A DNA stretch of 64,000 bases, from the NCBI RefSeq assembly GCF_035818615.1, contig NZ_JAYKZY010000002.1, positions 2,854,501 to 2,918,500 on the forward strand, read 5' to 3'. The position numbers were made by a program, and so were the translations under genes. This DNA comes from Sphingobium sp. CR2-8 (GTDB lineage: Bacteria; Pseudomonadota; Alphaproteobacteria; Sphingomonadales; Sphingomonadaceae). A model generated the notes under the pieces. The model had not been told where the DNA came from. It saw nothing but the letters and a program-made list of their open reading frames with translations, and made no database searches. Shown piece after piece: positions 40,855-50,655 of this stretch; position 1 is the first letter of the stretch, and every line of letters starts with the position of its first letter.

Positions 40855-40919
40855 GGGTTAACCATAACCGATTTGCAGGGACGATGGTAGCGTTTCCGTT
40901 ACGCAGCCGACCTGACCAT

Positions 40920-42242
40920 TTACAGGCTCAGCATCAGCCCGGCCAGCGCCGCGCTCATCAGATTGGCGAGGCTGCCTGCGACCAGCGCCTTCAATCCCAG
41001 CTTCGCGATCATCGGTCGCTGGTTGGGCGCCAGATTGCCGGTCACCGCCATCTGGATCGCGATCGAACTGAAATTGGCGAAGCCGCACAGCGCAAAGGTG
41101 ATGATGGCGATGGTCGGGGGCGACAGGACGCCCTGCACCTGGCCCAGGTTGATATAGGCGACGAATTCGTTGAGCACGACCTTCGTCCCGAACAGCCCGC
41201 CTGCCACCTGCGCTTCGGCCCAGGGGATGTTGAGCAGATACATGACCGGCTGGAAGACATAGCCCAGCAGCATCTGGAAGCTGAGGGTCGGGTAGCCGAA
41301 CCACGCGCCGATGCCGCCCAATATGCCGTTGGCGAGCGCCACGAGCGCCACGAAGGCCAGCACCATCGCGCCCACTGCGACAGCGAGTTTGACACCTGTC
41401 TGCGCCCCTTGCGCGGCGGCCATGATGAGGTTGGCGGGCTTTTCCTCGTCATGGCTGGCCTGCGGCATGGGTTCGCCCGGCGTGCCTTCGGGCAGCAGCG
41501 CGGCGGGGCCTGCACCGCTGATGCGGGTGTCGGGCAGAAGCAGGTCGGGATGGTCGCCCAGCGGCAATTCGCCCTGCACCGGCACGCGCGGGTCGGGCAT
41601 CATGATCTTGGCCATCAACAGCCCGCCCGGAGCCGCCATGAAGCTCGCCGCGAGCAGATAGTCGATCTTGATCCCCATCGACGCATAGGCGGCCAGGATG
41701 GTGCCCGCCACGCCCGCCATGCCGCTGGTCATGACCGCGAACAGCTGCGGCGGGGTCAGGCCCGCCAGATAGGGGCGGATGACGAGCGGGCTTTCGCTTT
41801 GTCCCACGAAGATGTTGGCGGCCGCGCACAGGCTTTCGACCTTCGACACGCCCGTCACCTTTTCGATCGCGCCGCCGACCCAGCGAACGATGAACTGCAT
41901 GATCCCCAGATAATAGAGGATCGACACCAGGCTGGCGAAGAAGATGATGACGGGCAGCGCCGCGATGGCGAAGCTGGCCCCGCCGATTTCGGGCCGAGCC
42001 AGCGGACCGAAGATGAAGTCCGTCCCCGCCTGCGCATAGCCGAGCAGGTTGGCGACCCCGCGCGACATGCCCGCGATGATCGATCGTCCGGCAGGTACGT
42101 AAAGCACCAGCATGGCGATTCCCGCCTGGAGCAGGAAGGCCGCGCCCACGACCCGCGGCCTGATGGCGCGACGGTCGGAGGAGAGGGCAAAGGCGATGGC
42201 GAGGATGAGCAAAATGCCCGCGAGGCCGATAAGAAGATGCAT
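40920..42242 (-). CDS. Concentrative nucleoside transporter (NupC/CNT family)
   Basis: A roughly 440-residue inner membrane symporter that takes up nucleosides with H+ or Na+. Hydrophobic helices span most of the protein. CNT signatures include FVGQSESPLVIRPYL in the centre and GFANFSSIAIQMAVTGNLAP near the C-terminus. Start chosen at 42242 (MHLLIGLAGILL). A polar cytoplasmic loop at about 250-290 (PDPRVPVQGELPLGD) is longer than in E. coli NupC, as in animal-type CNTs. Confidence 0.93.
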   Translation of the reverse strand: MHLLIGLAGILLILAIAFALSSDRRAIRPRVVGAAFLLQAGIAMLVLYVPAGRSIIAGMSRGVANLLGYAQAGTDFIFGPLARPEIGGASFAIAALPVIIFFASLVSILYYLGIMQFIVRWVGGAIEKVTGVSKVESLCAAANIFVGQSESPLVIRPYLAGLTPPQLFAVMTSGMAGVAGTILAAYASMGIKIDYLLAASFMAAPGGLLMAKIMMPDPRVPVQGELPLGDHPDLLLPDTRISGAGPAALLPEGTPGEPMPQASHDEEKPANLIMAAAQGAQTGVKLAVAVGAMVLAFVALVALANGILGGIGAWFGYPTLSFQMLLGYVFQPVMYLLNIPWAEAQVAGGLFGTKVVLNEFVAYINLGQVQGVLSPPTIAIITFALCGFANFSSIAIQMAVTGNLAPNQRPMIAKLGLKALVAGSLANLMSAALAGLMLSL

Positions 42243-42330
42243 GAGGCGCTTTCGCGTGAGGACAAACGCGGTGACTATATGGGCCACGACGCCCAGAGGC
42301 CAGAGCGTTTGACGCAGACCCGGCCTTCCC

Positions 42331-42798
42331 TCAATCTTCGAAGGCGAGCGAAACCCAGGAGGCCATGGCGTCGAGCGCCAGCGGCGAAAGGCGAATCGCG
42401 CGGCGGCGGCGACTATTGGGCGACGTGCGATGTTCGTTCAGCAGGCCGCGCCGCTCCATCGTGCCGACCTGACCCACGACGACGCTCAGCGACAGACGCA
42501 GGCTTTCGCTCATCTGTTCCAGCGTGAGCGCATGGCCTTCCAGTTCCGCCTGATACAGCGCCAGCAATATGTCCCACGCCGGATCGGCGAACAGATTCTG
42601 GCCAAACAGCATCGCCCGCACCCGCCGCGCTTCGAGATAGCGGGCCAGTGCGGGAAGCTGGTCGTTGCCCTCCCCATCCAGGATCGCGGGGTCTTCCTTG
42701 CGGGCATGGAAATTGGTCAGGCAGCGTTGCAACGCGACCACCAGGTCGACCGCCTCCTGATTGGGGAGGGTCCGATCAGGCGGGATATGGACGGTCAT
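42331..42798 (-). CDS. MarR-like winged-helix regulator
   Basis: A 155-residue protein. The C-terminal ~85 residues form a winged helix resembling MarR proteins: DPAWDILLALYQAELEG, then TLEQMSESLRLSLSVVVGQ as recognition helices, and a wing with RTSPNSRRRRAIRLSPLA. The N-terminal part is short. Start chosen at 42798. It overlaps the upstream membrane protein gene by 23 bases, indicating coupled expression. Targets are unknown; the adjacent membrane protein or the downstream nucleoside transporter are candidates. Confidence 0.75.
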   Translation of the reverse strand: MTVHIPPDRTLPNQEAVDLVVALQRCLTNFHARKEDPAILDGEGNDQLPALARYLEARRVRAMLFGQNLFADPAWDILLALYQAELEGHALTLEQMSESLRLSLSVVVGQVGTMERRGLLNEHRTSPNSRRRRAIRLSPLALDAMASWVSLAFED

Positions 42799-43201
42799 GA
42801 AAGGCTTTCCGGTCGAGTTCGATGCCGATGATCGTAAAAAGCAGCAACGGAATGACCCAGACCGTGCTGAGGCCGGCATAGATGCGGTCTGAAAATTGGA
42901 GCATGACCATGGTCGCGACATGGGTCAGGACGGTCAGCAACTGGCTGGCGGCGGCCCATATGGGCCAATAGCGAGTGCTGCGCAGCATCAACCACACGAG
43001 ACAGCCCAGCAGCGTCGAATCGACCAGCATCAACCATAGCTGGGTCGCATGCCACGACCCCGCCAGTTGGGCCGGGATGGTCAGCACGACGCAACCCAGG
43101 AAGAACAGAACGAACCATCGCCCGTCCCTGCCGCCGAATAGTCCGGCGAAGAGGCAGCCGAGGAGGGTCAAGAGCCAGAAGAAAGCCGCCAGCATCTGCA
43201 T
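42776..43201 (-). CDS. Small four-helix membrane protein
   Basis: A 141-residue protein of unknown family with about four hydrophobic helices (about 3-22, 28-48, 55-72, 80-130). It ends with a polar tail. It overlaps the MarR-like gene downstream, a common sign that a regulator and its membrane partner act together, but nothing more specific can be said. Confidence 0.7.
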   Translation of the reverse strand: MQMLAAFFWLLTLLGCLFAGLFGGRDGRWFVLFFLGCVVLTIPAQLAGSWHATQLWLMLVDSTLLGCLVWLMLRSTRYWPIWAAASQLLTVLTHVATMVMLQFSDRIYAGLSTVWVIPLLLFTIIGIELDRKAFHDRPYPA

Positions 43202-43256
43202 TTCCGATTGAGGGGGGAAGCAAGGGTCATGCAGATGCCGACGACTTTCACCCAGA

Positions 43257-43601
43257 TCAAGCGACCAGGGTCAGGTGACGCGCGGTTTCGCGCTGTTCGA
43301 GTTCCAGGCCGATCGGGCAACCGACCGCCGTTGCGGGAATGGCGCTGGCGTGCAGGCAACGGGTGAGCAGCGCGGTCGCGCGGACCATGTCGCTGCGCCC
43401 TTCGATGATCTTCGTTGCGCTGTCGTGAATCTGCTTGATGATGCGCTGGCTTTCGCTGGCGGTCAGGCCCGCCCCCTGCGACGCCGTCAGGAAGGCCGTG
43501 GTCAGCTGCGCGGTATCGACCAGCGCGGTGTCAAACGCGGCGAAGGCCTGGCGGGTCTGATCGGCGACGGCCTGGGTCTTTACAGGATCGAGGTTGAGCA
43601 C
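43257..43601 (-). CDS. Hypothetical helical protein (phasin-size)
   Basis: A 114-residue mainly helical protein beginning MLNLDPVKTQAVADQTRQAF. The N-terminal two-thirds is amphipathic helix. A late segment holds two cysteines (LLTRCLHASAIPATAVGCPI). No family is recognised. The AGATGA start has a fair ribosome site (GGAGA) just upstream. It lies between the membrane protein and the LuxR-type gene on the same strand. Confidence 0.6.
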   Translation of the reverse strand: MLNLDPVKTQAVADQTRQAFAAFDTALVDTAQLTTAFLTASQGAGLTASESQRIIKQIHDSATKIIEGRSDMVRATALLTRCLHASAIPATAVGCPIGLELEQRETARHLTLVA

Positions 43602-43668
43602 AAGTCATCTCCTTCGCACGACGCCCTTGTCGGGCGGTGCGTTCTTCAGCGTGGCGATTTGGGACGGA

Positions 43669-44160
43669 TCAGCCCAGGACCGTGAAGGCCCCACGAATGA
43701 GTAGCAGCAAAGCGACGACACCGACGCCGGTCAGAACGGCGGCCCGGACCATCGCCAATATGCGGCCATCGACACTCAGTTCATTGGTTGATCCCCCTAG
43801 CGGCGGACCGAAGGCCAGGATGCGGCGCAGGAAGCTGTTGGGTTCCGTCCGCACATCCGGCCTGTTCGGCTGATCAAGGGATGACGCAGGATCGGGTTGG
43901 GGCGCAAGCGGCTCCGGTTGATATATCAATGGCTGATATGTGCCGATTTGGGCCGGACGTTGCTCAACCGAAACGAAAAGGCGCGCCGCTTCCTTGCGCG
44001 ATGGCACGCCGAACTTGCGCAAACTGGTGCGGACGCGCTGATCGACCGTATGCTCCGACACATGGAGCTGACGGGCGATCTCCTTGGAATTGAAGCCCTG
44101 CGCCACGAGCCGCAGGCACTGCTTTTCCCCCTCGCTCAAGGCTGGAAGGGTTTGCGCCAC
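43669..44160 (-). CDS. Membrane-tethered LuxR-type helix-turn-helix protein
   Basis: A 163-residue protein starting at GTG 44160. A strong AGGAGG sits eight bases before it, which decides the start over the longer frame. Residues ~7-60 are a LuxR/GerE helix-turn-helix (LSEGEKQCLRLVAQGFNSKE, then EHTVDQRVRTSLRKFGV). A Pro/Gln-rich linker follows. A single C-terminal transmembrane helix (about 133-160) ends the chain, so the DNA-binding domain would face the cytoplasm while anchored. No receiver or ligand domain is present. Confidence 0.82.
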   Translation of the reverse strand: MAQTLPALSEGEKQCLRLVAQGFNSKEIARQLHVSEHTVDQRVRTSLRKFGVPSRKEAARLFVSVEQRPAQIGTYQPLIYQPEPLAPQPDPASSLDQPNRPDVRTEPNSFLRRILAFGPPLGGSTNELSVDGRILAMVRAAVLTGVGVVALLLLIRGAFTVLG

Positions 44161-44405
44161 TGCATCATTCCTCCTGCGTGAACCACTCGCCGACCAACAT
44201 ATGGCCGGTTCGGGAGGCTCAGCCACCCACATCTCTATTCGCCACTCAGGGTTGCGATTCGGTTTCACCCGTCCCTAAAGTGACACGGCAGGTCGCATGC
44301 ATGCAATGCAGATGGCCGACGATCCGTTCCGCAGGGCGGAGAGGGACCGACAAAAGGCGCGGGGCTGCCGCGAATCTTTGGCGCGCAGGCCGCCCGCGAT
44401 GCGGT
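44161..44405. other. Intergenic region, 245 bases
   Basis: Separates the LuxR-type gene from the DUF805 gene; both are read leftward. No convincing open frame, hairpin terminator or repeat was found. Confidence 0.45.
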
Positions 44406-44816
44406 TCAGCGGAAGATATCGCCCATGTCCGCCGCCGTCTGCTTGGGATCGGGACCGAAGCGATTCTCGCCGCGCGTGCCGTCCAGGCACATGAAGACCA
44501 GCACGATGATGCCGCCGACATAAGGGACGAAGTTGAGCAGCACGAACCAGCCGCTCCTGTTCTGGTCATGGAAGCGGCGGACCTGCACCGCGAAGGACGG
44601 AATGATGAGCACGGCCACCAGCACCAGCAGCAGGATCACCATCAGCGACGCCCCACCCGATGCCTGGCCGCTGGGAAAACCGCCCAGGATCACGCCCACT
44701 ATACCCAGTGCGATCGCCGCCAGCATATAGCCGAGGAAGAACATCCAATATTCCTTGCGGCGCGAACGTCCCGAGAAATCGGCGTAGCGCCTGAGCGGCA
44801 AGAGCATATATTCCAT
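44406..44816 (-). CDS. DUF805 membrane protein
   Basis: A 136-residue membrane protein with the DUF805 pattern: an N-terminal RYADFSGRSRRKEYWMFFL, three or four hydrophobic helices, a central RRFHDQNRSGWFVLLNF and a C-terminal GTRGENRFGPDP. The family is widespread, and its members often stand alone with no known function. A long Gly/Ser-rich loop lies at about 47-55. Confidence 0.9.
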   Translation of the reverse strand: MEYMLLPLRRYADFSGRSRRKEYWMFFLGYMLAAIALGIVGVILGGFPSGQASGGASLMVILLLVLVAVLIIPSFAVQVRRFHDQNRSGWFVLLNFVPYVGGIIVLVFMCLDGTRGENRFGPDPKQTAADMGDIFR

Positions 44817-44924
44817 CTGCGTTTCCCCTGTTTGCGAGCCACGCAGGATAGGAAAGGCTTTTGCGCCTGTCTTGCAAAAAGCTGTGATGCCAAAAACTCG
44901 AAGGCGCGAAAGCCGCGCCGCTTA

Positions 44925-45095
44925 TCAGGCGTCGGGCTTCGTGCCGCCTTGCTTGGCCTTGTGCGCGGCGAGCAGCGCGTCGATTTCCACGATGCGCAAC
45001 CGTTGGGGCGTGTCTTTCGCCAGCCCCTTCAATCGGCATTCCGCCCAAAGAGCGCGGCGTTCCGAAGTCAGCGCCTTGAGATAAAGATCGGCCAT
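44925..45095 (-). CDS. Small helical protein, 56 residues
   Basis: A short frame reading MADLYLKALTSERRALWAEC at its start, with LRIVEIDALLAAHKAKQGG near the end. It is strongly helical and charged with regular codon use. It lies after the typA terminator and before the DUF805 gene. It has no recognised family. A real gene is likely because of its composition and the lack of any competing feature, but the evidence is only this. Confidence 0.55.
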   Translation of the reverse strand: MADLYLKALTSERRALWAECRLKGLAKDTPQRLRIVEIDALLAAHKAKQGGTKPDA

Positions 45096-45113
45096 TCTTG
45101 TGGCTTCCTTGCT

Positions 45114-45152
45114 AAAAAGAAAGGGCCGATGCCTCGCGACACCGGCCCTTTC
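45114..45152 (-). terminator. Rho-independent terminator of typA
   Basis: On the minus strand GAAAGGGCCG and CGGCCCTTTC form a 10-bp stem, followed by TTTTT. It is placed after the tandem repeat that follows the typA stop. Confidence 0.85.
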
Positions 45153-45174
45153 TGCATATCATGGTAACGAGGGA

Positions 45175-45250
45175 TCAGGCCGCCTTTTTGCGGGCAACCT
45201 GAAACATCAGGCCGCCTTTTTGCAGGCAACCTGAAACATCAGGCCGCCTT
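45175..45250. repeat. 32-bp tandem duplication of the typA 3' end
   Basis: Two 32-base units (45175-45206 and 45207-45238) differ at one base (45192 against 45224). They continue into a partial third copy (45239-45250) that is the end of typA itself. Each unit repeats the codons for KKAA and a stop. Confidence 0.9.
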
Positions 45251-47074
45251 GGACCGGCTCATACGCTTGCGCTCGTTCGGATCGAGGTAGCGCTTGCGCA
45301 GACGGATGGTCTTGGGCGTCACTTCGACCAGTTCATCGTCATCGATATAGGCGATCGCCTGCTCCAGCGTCAGCTTCCAGGGCGGGGTCAGGCGGACGGC
45401 GTCGTCCTTGCCGCTGGCGCGGAAGTTGGTCAGCGCCTTCGACTTCATGGGATTGACTTCCAGATCGTCCGGCTTGGCGTTCTGGCCGATGATCATGCCT
45501 TCGTAGAGCGCTTCGCCCACGCCGACCATCAGGATGCCGCGTTCTTCCAGCGGACCCAGCGCATAGGCATTGGCCTCGCCTGCGCCGTTGGAGATCAGCA
45601 CGCCGTTCTTGCGGCCTTCAATCGTGCCCTTGTGCGGACCATATTTCTCGAACAGGCGGTTCATGATGCCGGTGCCGCGCGTGTCGGACAGGAATTCGCC
45701 ATGATAGCCGATCAGACCGCGCGAGGGGGCGGAGAAGGTGATGCGGGTCTTGCCGCCGCCCGACGGACGCATGTCGGTCATTTCCGCCTTGCGCAGGTTC
45801 ATCTTCTCGACGACCGTGCCGGAAAATTCATCGTCCACGTCGATCATGACGGTTTCGTACGGCTCGGTCTTGCCGCCATTCTCGTCCTCGCCGAACAGCA
45901 CGCGCGGGCGGCTGATGGAGAGTTCGAAGCCTTCGCGGCGCATGGTTTCGATCAGCACGCCCAGCTGGAGTTCACCGCGCCCTGCAACTTCGAAGCTGTC
46001 CTTGTCGGCGCTTTCCGTAACCTTCACGGCGACGTTGGATTCGGCTTCGCGGGCCAGACGGTCGCGTATCATGCGGCTCGTCACCTTGGTGCCTTCACGG
46101 CCGGCCATCGGCGAATCGTTCACGGCAAAGCGCATCGAGAGGGTCGGCGGATCGATCGGCTGGGCCTGGATCGGTTCGGTGACCGACGTGTCGCAGATGG
46201 TGTTGGCCACGGTCGCGACGGAGAGGCCGGCCAGCGAGATGATGTCGCCTGCCTTGGCTTCGTCGACGGGCACGCGATCAAGGCCGTGGAAGGCCATGAT
46301 CTTCGACGCACGGCCGGTTTCGATGACCGTGCCGTCCATGTCGAGCGCGTGGATCGCCTGGTTCACCTTGACCGAACCGCTGGTCACGCGGCCGGTCAGG
46401 ATGCGGCCCAGGAAGTTGTCGCGGTCGAGCAGCGTCACCAGGAAGGTGAAGGGCACACCCTCGACTTCCACGGCGGGCGCGGGGACATGATCGACGATCT
46501 TCTGGAACAGCGGGGTCAGCGTACCCGAACGCAGCGACGAATCTTCATTGGCGTAGCCATTGCGGCCCGACGCATAGAGGACGGGGAAGTCGAGCTGTTC
46601 GTCGGTCGCGTCGAGCGACACGAACAGGTCGAACACTTCGTCCAGCACTTCCTGGATACGCTCGTCGGGACGGTCGACCTTGTTAACGACGACGATGGGC
46701 TTCAGCCCCAGCGCCAGCGCCTTGCCGGTCACGAACTTGGTCTGCGGCATCGCGCCTTCCGACGAATCGACGAGCAGGACGACGCCGTCGACCATCGAAA
46801 GGATGCGCTCGACTTCACCGCCGAAGTCGGCGTGGCCGGGGGTATCGACGATGTTGATGCGGACGGGTTCGCCGCCTTCCGGGGTCCACTCGACCGACGT
46901 CGGCTTCGCCAGGATGGTGATGCCGCGCTCCTTTTCCAGGTCGTTGCTGTCCATCGCACGCTCTTCGACGCGCTGATTGTCGCGGAAGGTGCCGGACTGG
47001 CGGAAAAGCTGGTCGACGAGGGTGGTCTTGCCGTGATCGACGTGCGCGATGATGGCGATGTTACGCAGGGACAT
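45239..47074 (-). CDS. typA: GTPase TypA/BipA
   Basis: A 611-residue translational GTPase that binds the ribosome and is needed for growth under stress and cold. G motifs are [10 protein letters not shown] (G1), [11 protein letters not shown] (G3), NKVDRPD (G4) and a G5 Ser-Gly segment at YASGRNG. The C-terminal BipA domain includes [16 protein letters not shown] and [16 protein letters not shown]. Start chosen at 47074 ([17 protein letters not shown]); the frame extends 10 codons further but those are not typical. Its 3' end is part of a tandem repeat. Confidence 0.97.
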   Translation of the reverse strand: MSLRNIAIIAHVDHGKTTLVDQLFRQSGTFRDNQRVEERAMDSNDLEKERGITILAKPTSVEWTPEGGEPVRINIVDTPGHADFGGEVERILSMVDGVVLLVDSSEGAMPQTKFVTGKALALGLKPIVVVNKVDRPDERIQEVLDEVFDLFVSLDATDEQLDFPVLYASGRNGYANEDSSLRSGTLTPLFQKIVDHVPAPAVEVEGVPFTFLVTLLDRDNFLGRILTGRVTSGSVKVNQAIHALDMDGTVIETGRASKIMAFHGLDRVPVDEAKAGDIISLAGLSVATVANTICDTSVTEPIQAQPIDPPTLSMRFAVNDSPMAGREGTKVTSRMIRDRLAREAESNVAVKVTESADKDSFEVAGRGELQLGVLIETMRREGFELSISRPRVLFGEDENGGKTEPYETVMIDVDDEFSGTVVEKMNLRKAEMTDMRPSGGGKTRITFSAPSRGLIGYHGEFLSDTRGTGIMNRLFEKYGPHKGTIEGRKNGVLISNGAGEANAYALGPLEERGILMVGVGEALYEGMIIGQNAKPDDLEVNPMKSKALTNFRASGKDDAVRLTPPWKLTLEQAIAYIDDDELVEVTPKTIRLRKRYLDPNERKRMSRSKAA

Positions 47075-47243
47075 GTCTTGCCTTCGGGATATGGGTTCGC
47101 CCAAGCCGACACAGGGTCACACAGAGGCTTCGGGCGCGCCCCTACAGGAAATGATGCGTTGCGGCAAGGGCGCGGGGCGGACGCGACGCCGGTGATGCAC
47201 GATGCATTGTCGGGGAGCGGGGTCGGCCCGCCGCCCCCGTCCT

Positions 47244-48935
47244 TCAATGGTCGCTGGCGGCGAAGGCGCCGATGCCGGTTTCCGCCCGCACACGTTGCGC
47301 CGTATAGCCTGCCTTGTCGACCGCCGCGCGCGGCGACCGATCGAACCGCGAAATCAGCCAGATCGCGACGAACCCGGCAGGCACCGAGAAAATCGCCGCC
47401 GAACTATAGGGGAACGGCGCCGGACCTAGGCCAAGGGTCGTGGTCCAGACTGCCGGTGACAGCAGCGTCAGGACAAACGCCGTCAGCAACCCGATCGTCC
47501 CGCCCCAGGCCGCGCCGCGCGTGGTGCAACCGCTCCAGAGCAGCGACAGGATCAGCACCGGGAAATTGCCCGACGCCGCCAGCGCAAAGGCCAGGCTGAC
47601 CATGAAGGCGACGTTCTGCTTTTCGAACACCAGCCCCAGCAGCACCGCCAGCGCGCCGAGCGCCAGCGTGGTGAGGCGCGACACGCGCAGTTCGTCCTCT
47701 GAACTCGCCTGCCCCTGTTTTAGTACGGTGGCGTAGAGATCGTGGCTGACCGCCGACGCCGCCGACAGGGTCAGCCCCGCCACCACAGCAAGGATCGTCG
47801 CGAAGGCCACGGCCGAGATGAAGCCGAGGAAGGCATTGCCGCCGATCGCATGAGCAAGGTGGATCGCCGCCATGTTGCCGCCGCCGCGCAACGCCCCCGC
47901 CCCGTCCATATAGCCGCTGTCCGTGCCCACCAGCACGATCGCGCCGAAGCCGATGATGAACGTCAATATGTAGAAATAACCGATCCAGCCAGTCGCCCAC
48001 AGCACGGACTTGCGCGCTTCCTTCGCGTCCGGGACGGTGAAGAAGCGCATCAATATATGCGGCAACCCCGCCGTGCCGAGCATCAGCGCCAGCCCGAAGG
48101 AAATGGCCGACACCGGATCCTTGATGAAGTTGCCCGGCGCCATGATGGAACGGCCGCGTTCGGCCGCCTGCGCCGCGCCCGCGCCATCGGCTAGCGCTGC
48201 CTGCGTCTTCACCTCGACCGCGCGGGCGAACAGAGCTTCCAGGGAAAAGCCGAACTGCGCCAGCACCATCAACGCCATGAAGCTGGCGCCGCCGAGCAGC
48301 AACACCGCCTTGACGATCTGCACCCAGGTCGTGGCGCGCATCCCTCCGAACAGGACGTAGAGCATCATCAGCCCGCCGACCATCACCACCGCCACCGCAT
48401 AGGGCAGGCCGAACAGCAATTTGATGAGCTGCCCCGCGCCGACCATCTGCGCGACCAGGTAGAAACTGACGACCAATAATGTGGAAACCGCCGCGAAGCT
48501 GCGCACCGGCGGCTGGGCGAAGCGGTAGGAGGCGACATCGGCGAAGGTGAAGCGGCCAAGGTTGCGCAGCCGCTCCGCCATCAGGAACAGCAGGATCGGC
48601 CAGCCCACCAGAAAGCCGGTGGAGTAGATGAGGCCGTCATAGCCATCGTTGAAAATCTGCGCCGAAATGCCGAGGAAGGACGCGGCGGACATATAATCGC
48701 CCGCCATGGCGAGGCCGTTCTGGAAACCGGTGATACCGCCGCCCGCCGTGTAGAAATCCGACGCGGTGCGGGTGCGCGCCGCCGCCGCCTTTGTAATCCA
48801 GAGCGTCAGGCCCACGAAGGCGACGAACATGAGGATCGCGATCCAGTTGATCGGCTGACGCTGCGCTTCCCCTTCCAGCGCGGCGGCGAAAGCGGGGCCG
48901 GGGATCAGGGCGAACAGCGCGATCCATGCCCTCAT
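47244..48935 (-). CDS. actP: Cation/acetate symporter ActP
   Basis: A 563-residue sodium:solute symporter (SSS family) that imports acetate and short-chain acids. It has a cleaved signal peptide (ending GPAFA) and about 13 hydrophobic helices. Family segments include [33 protein letters not shown] and [20 protein letters not shown]. It overlaps the upstream DUF485 gene by four bases (ATGA), the usual yjcH-actP order. No acs gene is in the window. Confidence 0.95.
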   Translation of the reverse strand: MRAWIALFALIPGPAFAAALEGEAQRQPINWIAILMFVAFVGLTLWITKAAAARTRTASDFYTAGGGITGFQNGLAMAGDYMSAASFLGISAQIFNDGYDGLIYSTGFLVGWPILLFLMAERLRNLGRFTFADVASYRFAQPPVRSFAAVSTLLVVSFYLVAQMVGAGQLIKLLFGLPYAVAVVMVGGLMMLYVLFGGMRATTWVQIVKAVLLLGGASFMALMVLAQFGFSLEALFARAVEVKTQAALADGAGAAQAAERGRSIMAPGNFIKDPVSAISFGLALMLGTAGLPHILMRFFTVPDAKEARKSVLWATGWIGYFYILTFIIGFGAIVLVGTDSGYMDGAGALRGGGNMAAIHLAHAIGGNAFLGFISAVAFATILAVVAGLTLSAASAVSHDLYATVLKQGQASSEDELRVSRLTTLALGALAVLLGLVFEKQNVAFMVSLAFALAASGNFPVLILSLLWSGCTTRGAAWGGTIGLLTAFVLTLLSPAVWTTTLGLGPAPFPYSSAAIFSVPAGFVAIWLISRFDRSPRAAVDKAGYTAQRVRAETGIGAFAASDH

Positions 48936-49252
48936 GCGCCATGATCCTTCAATATGGCGGCCATCTGCGCGTCATGATGGCGGTTGGCATGGACGACATA
49001 GATGCCGGTGAGCGCGATCGCGAACAGGATGAGGCCAAGGCCGATCGGGATGCCGATCGAGGTGACGCCGTCCCCGATCGGCGCGCCCAGCAACGCCTTG
49101 TCGAAGGCGATGAGCAGCAGATAGGCGACGAACGTGAAGAAGATCGCTGCCGACAGCCACCAGCCCAGCCGCGTCCGCCGCGCCACCAGCGCGACATAGC
49201 GCGGGTCGGCCGCCACCCGGGCGACCCGCGCCTCGTCCCTCAGCTGCATCAT
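48932..49252 (-). CDS. yjcH: DUF485 / YjcH small membrane protein
   Basis: A 106-residue protein with two hydrophobic helices and the DUF485 N-terminus ([20 protein letters not shown]). It is the normal companion of ActP and overlaps its start. Start taken at 49252; a second ATG directly follows. The role is unknown but probably structural to the acetate permease. Confidence 0.92.
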   Translation of the reverse strand: MMQLRDEARVARVAADPRYVALVARRTRLGWWLSAAIFFTFVAYLLLIAFDKALLGAPIGDGVTSIGIPIGLGLILFAIALTGIYVVHANRHHDAQMAAILKDHGA

Positions 49253-49405
49253 GCATCCTCCTCCAGATTTGCCCCATGCTAGCCGGGCGCGGGGCGATTG
49301 CAATGTCGCGGGTTGAGGCATTATAGCAGGCGGGCAGACTTGCGGCCCAACTGTTTTATGCACATATGACAGTCAAGGGGCCGTTATGGGCTTCTGGGAG
49401 ATGAC

Positions 49406-50629
49406 ATGGCTTCGACCGCGCCGACCACTACCGCTACGACCGCTGGCGACACCCTGAACCTGACGCCGCCCGATCCGGTGCCGGTGGTCGCGCCCGAAAA
49501 AGCGGCGGGCCTGGTCCCGATCGAGGATGAGAAGAGGTCGAAGCTGGACGAAAAGGTCGACGCCTTCGTCGCGGACCTGGTCGCGCAGGACGCCAATTCG
49601 CCGGAATTCGGCGCGCGCGTCGATCAGCTGACCAATATGGGGCGCAAGGAAATCGCCGAGGCGGCGGGCCACTCCAACCGCTTTCTCGATCGCCCGGTGC
49701 GCGCGATGGACAGCGATACGAAGGTCGGGGCGGACCTGGCCGAACTGCGCCGCACGGTCGAAGACCTCGATCCCGGCAAGCGGGGCAATCTGCTCGCGCC
49801 CAAGAAGCTGTTCGGCATCATCCCCTTCGGCAACAAGATGCGCGACTATTTCGACGGCTATAAAAGCGCGCAGGGCCATATCAACGCCATCCTGGGGTCG
49901 CTGGCCAGCGGCAAGGACGTGCTGATCAAGGACAATGCCGCGATCGACGTGGAGCGCCAGAATATGTGGGCGACCATGGGCCGTCTGGAACAGATGATCC
50001 ATATTTCCAAGACGATGGACGCACGGCTGGAAGCCAAGGCGCTGGAACTCGACGCGACCGATCCGGCCAAGGCGAAGGCGATCCGCGAGAGCGCGCTCTT
50101 CTACATCCGCCAGCGCACGCAGGATCTGCTGACGCAGATGGCGGTGACGGTGCAGGGCTATCTGGCGCTGGACCTGGTCAAGAAGAACAATGTCGAACTG
50201 GTCAAGGGCGTGGACCGCGCGGGCACCACAACGGTTGCGGCGCTGCGTACGGCGGTGACGGTGGCCCAAGCGCTGGCCGGGCAGCGACTGGTGCTGGAGC
50301 AGATCACCGCGCTCAACACCACCACCGCCAACATGATCGACCGTACCGGCGAACTGTTGACAAGCCAGACCGCGCAGATTCACGAACAGGCCGCGTCCAG
50401 CACCATCCCGATCGAAACGCTCCAGCGCGCGTTCCAGAATATCTACGATACGATGGACAATATCGACACGTTCAAGATGAAGGCGCTGGAGAATATGAAG
50501 ACGACAGTGAACACGCTGTCGGGCGAAGTGGAAAAGTCCAAGGGCTATATCGCCCGCGCGCAGGGCCAGGCCCAGGCATCTCAGGAGGTGCGTGCGGACA
50601 ATCCGCTATTGAGCGCGATCGAGGGGTGA
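49406..50629 (+). CDS. TelA / toxic-anion-resistance family protein
   Basis: A 407-residue soluble helical protein of the TelA family (PF05816), associated with tellurite and with cell envelope stress. Long helices fill residues 60-400. Segments such as RRTVEDLDPGKRGNLLAPKK, LFGIIPFGNKMRDYFDGYKS and a central IRQRTQDLLTQMAVTVQGYL fit the family. The N-terminal 40 residues are low complexity. An XpaC-like gene follows, a common pairing; the ter genes of the classic tellurite operon are absent. Confidence 0.9.
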   Translation: MASTAPTTTATTAGDTLNLTPPDPVPVVAPEKAAGLVPIEDEKRSKLDEKVDAFVADLVAQDANSPEFGARVDQLTNMGRKEIAEAAGHSNRFLDRPVRAMDSDTKVGADLAELRRTVEDLDPGKRGNLLAPKKLFGIIPFGNKMRDYFDGYKSAQGHINAILGSLASGKDVLIKDNAAIDVERQNMWATMGRLEQMIHISKTMDARLEAKALELDATDPAKAKAIRESALFYIRQRTQDLLTQMAVTVQGYLALDLVKKNNVELVKGVDRAGTTTVAALRTAVTVAQALAGQRLVLEQITALNTTTANMIDRTGELLTSQTAQIHEQAASSTIPIETLQRAFQNIYDTMDNIDTFKMKALENMKTTVNTLSGEVEKSKGYIARAQGQAQASQEVRADNPLLSAIEG

Positions 50630-50655
50630 GGATTTTCATGCGCCCTACCCCTTCC

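Noticed and set aside
40758..42527. A 589-codon open frame on the plus strand
   Set aside because: It lies antisense to the nucleoside transporter and DUF1176 genes and shows only His/Arg-rich shadow composition.
45632..47599. A 655-codon open frame on the plus strand
   Set aside because: It is antisense to typA and actP, with no recognisable domain.
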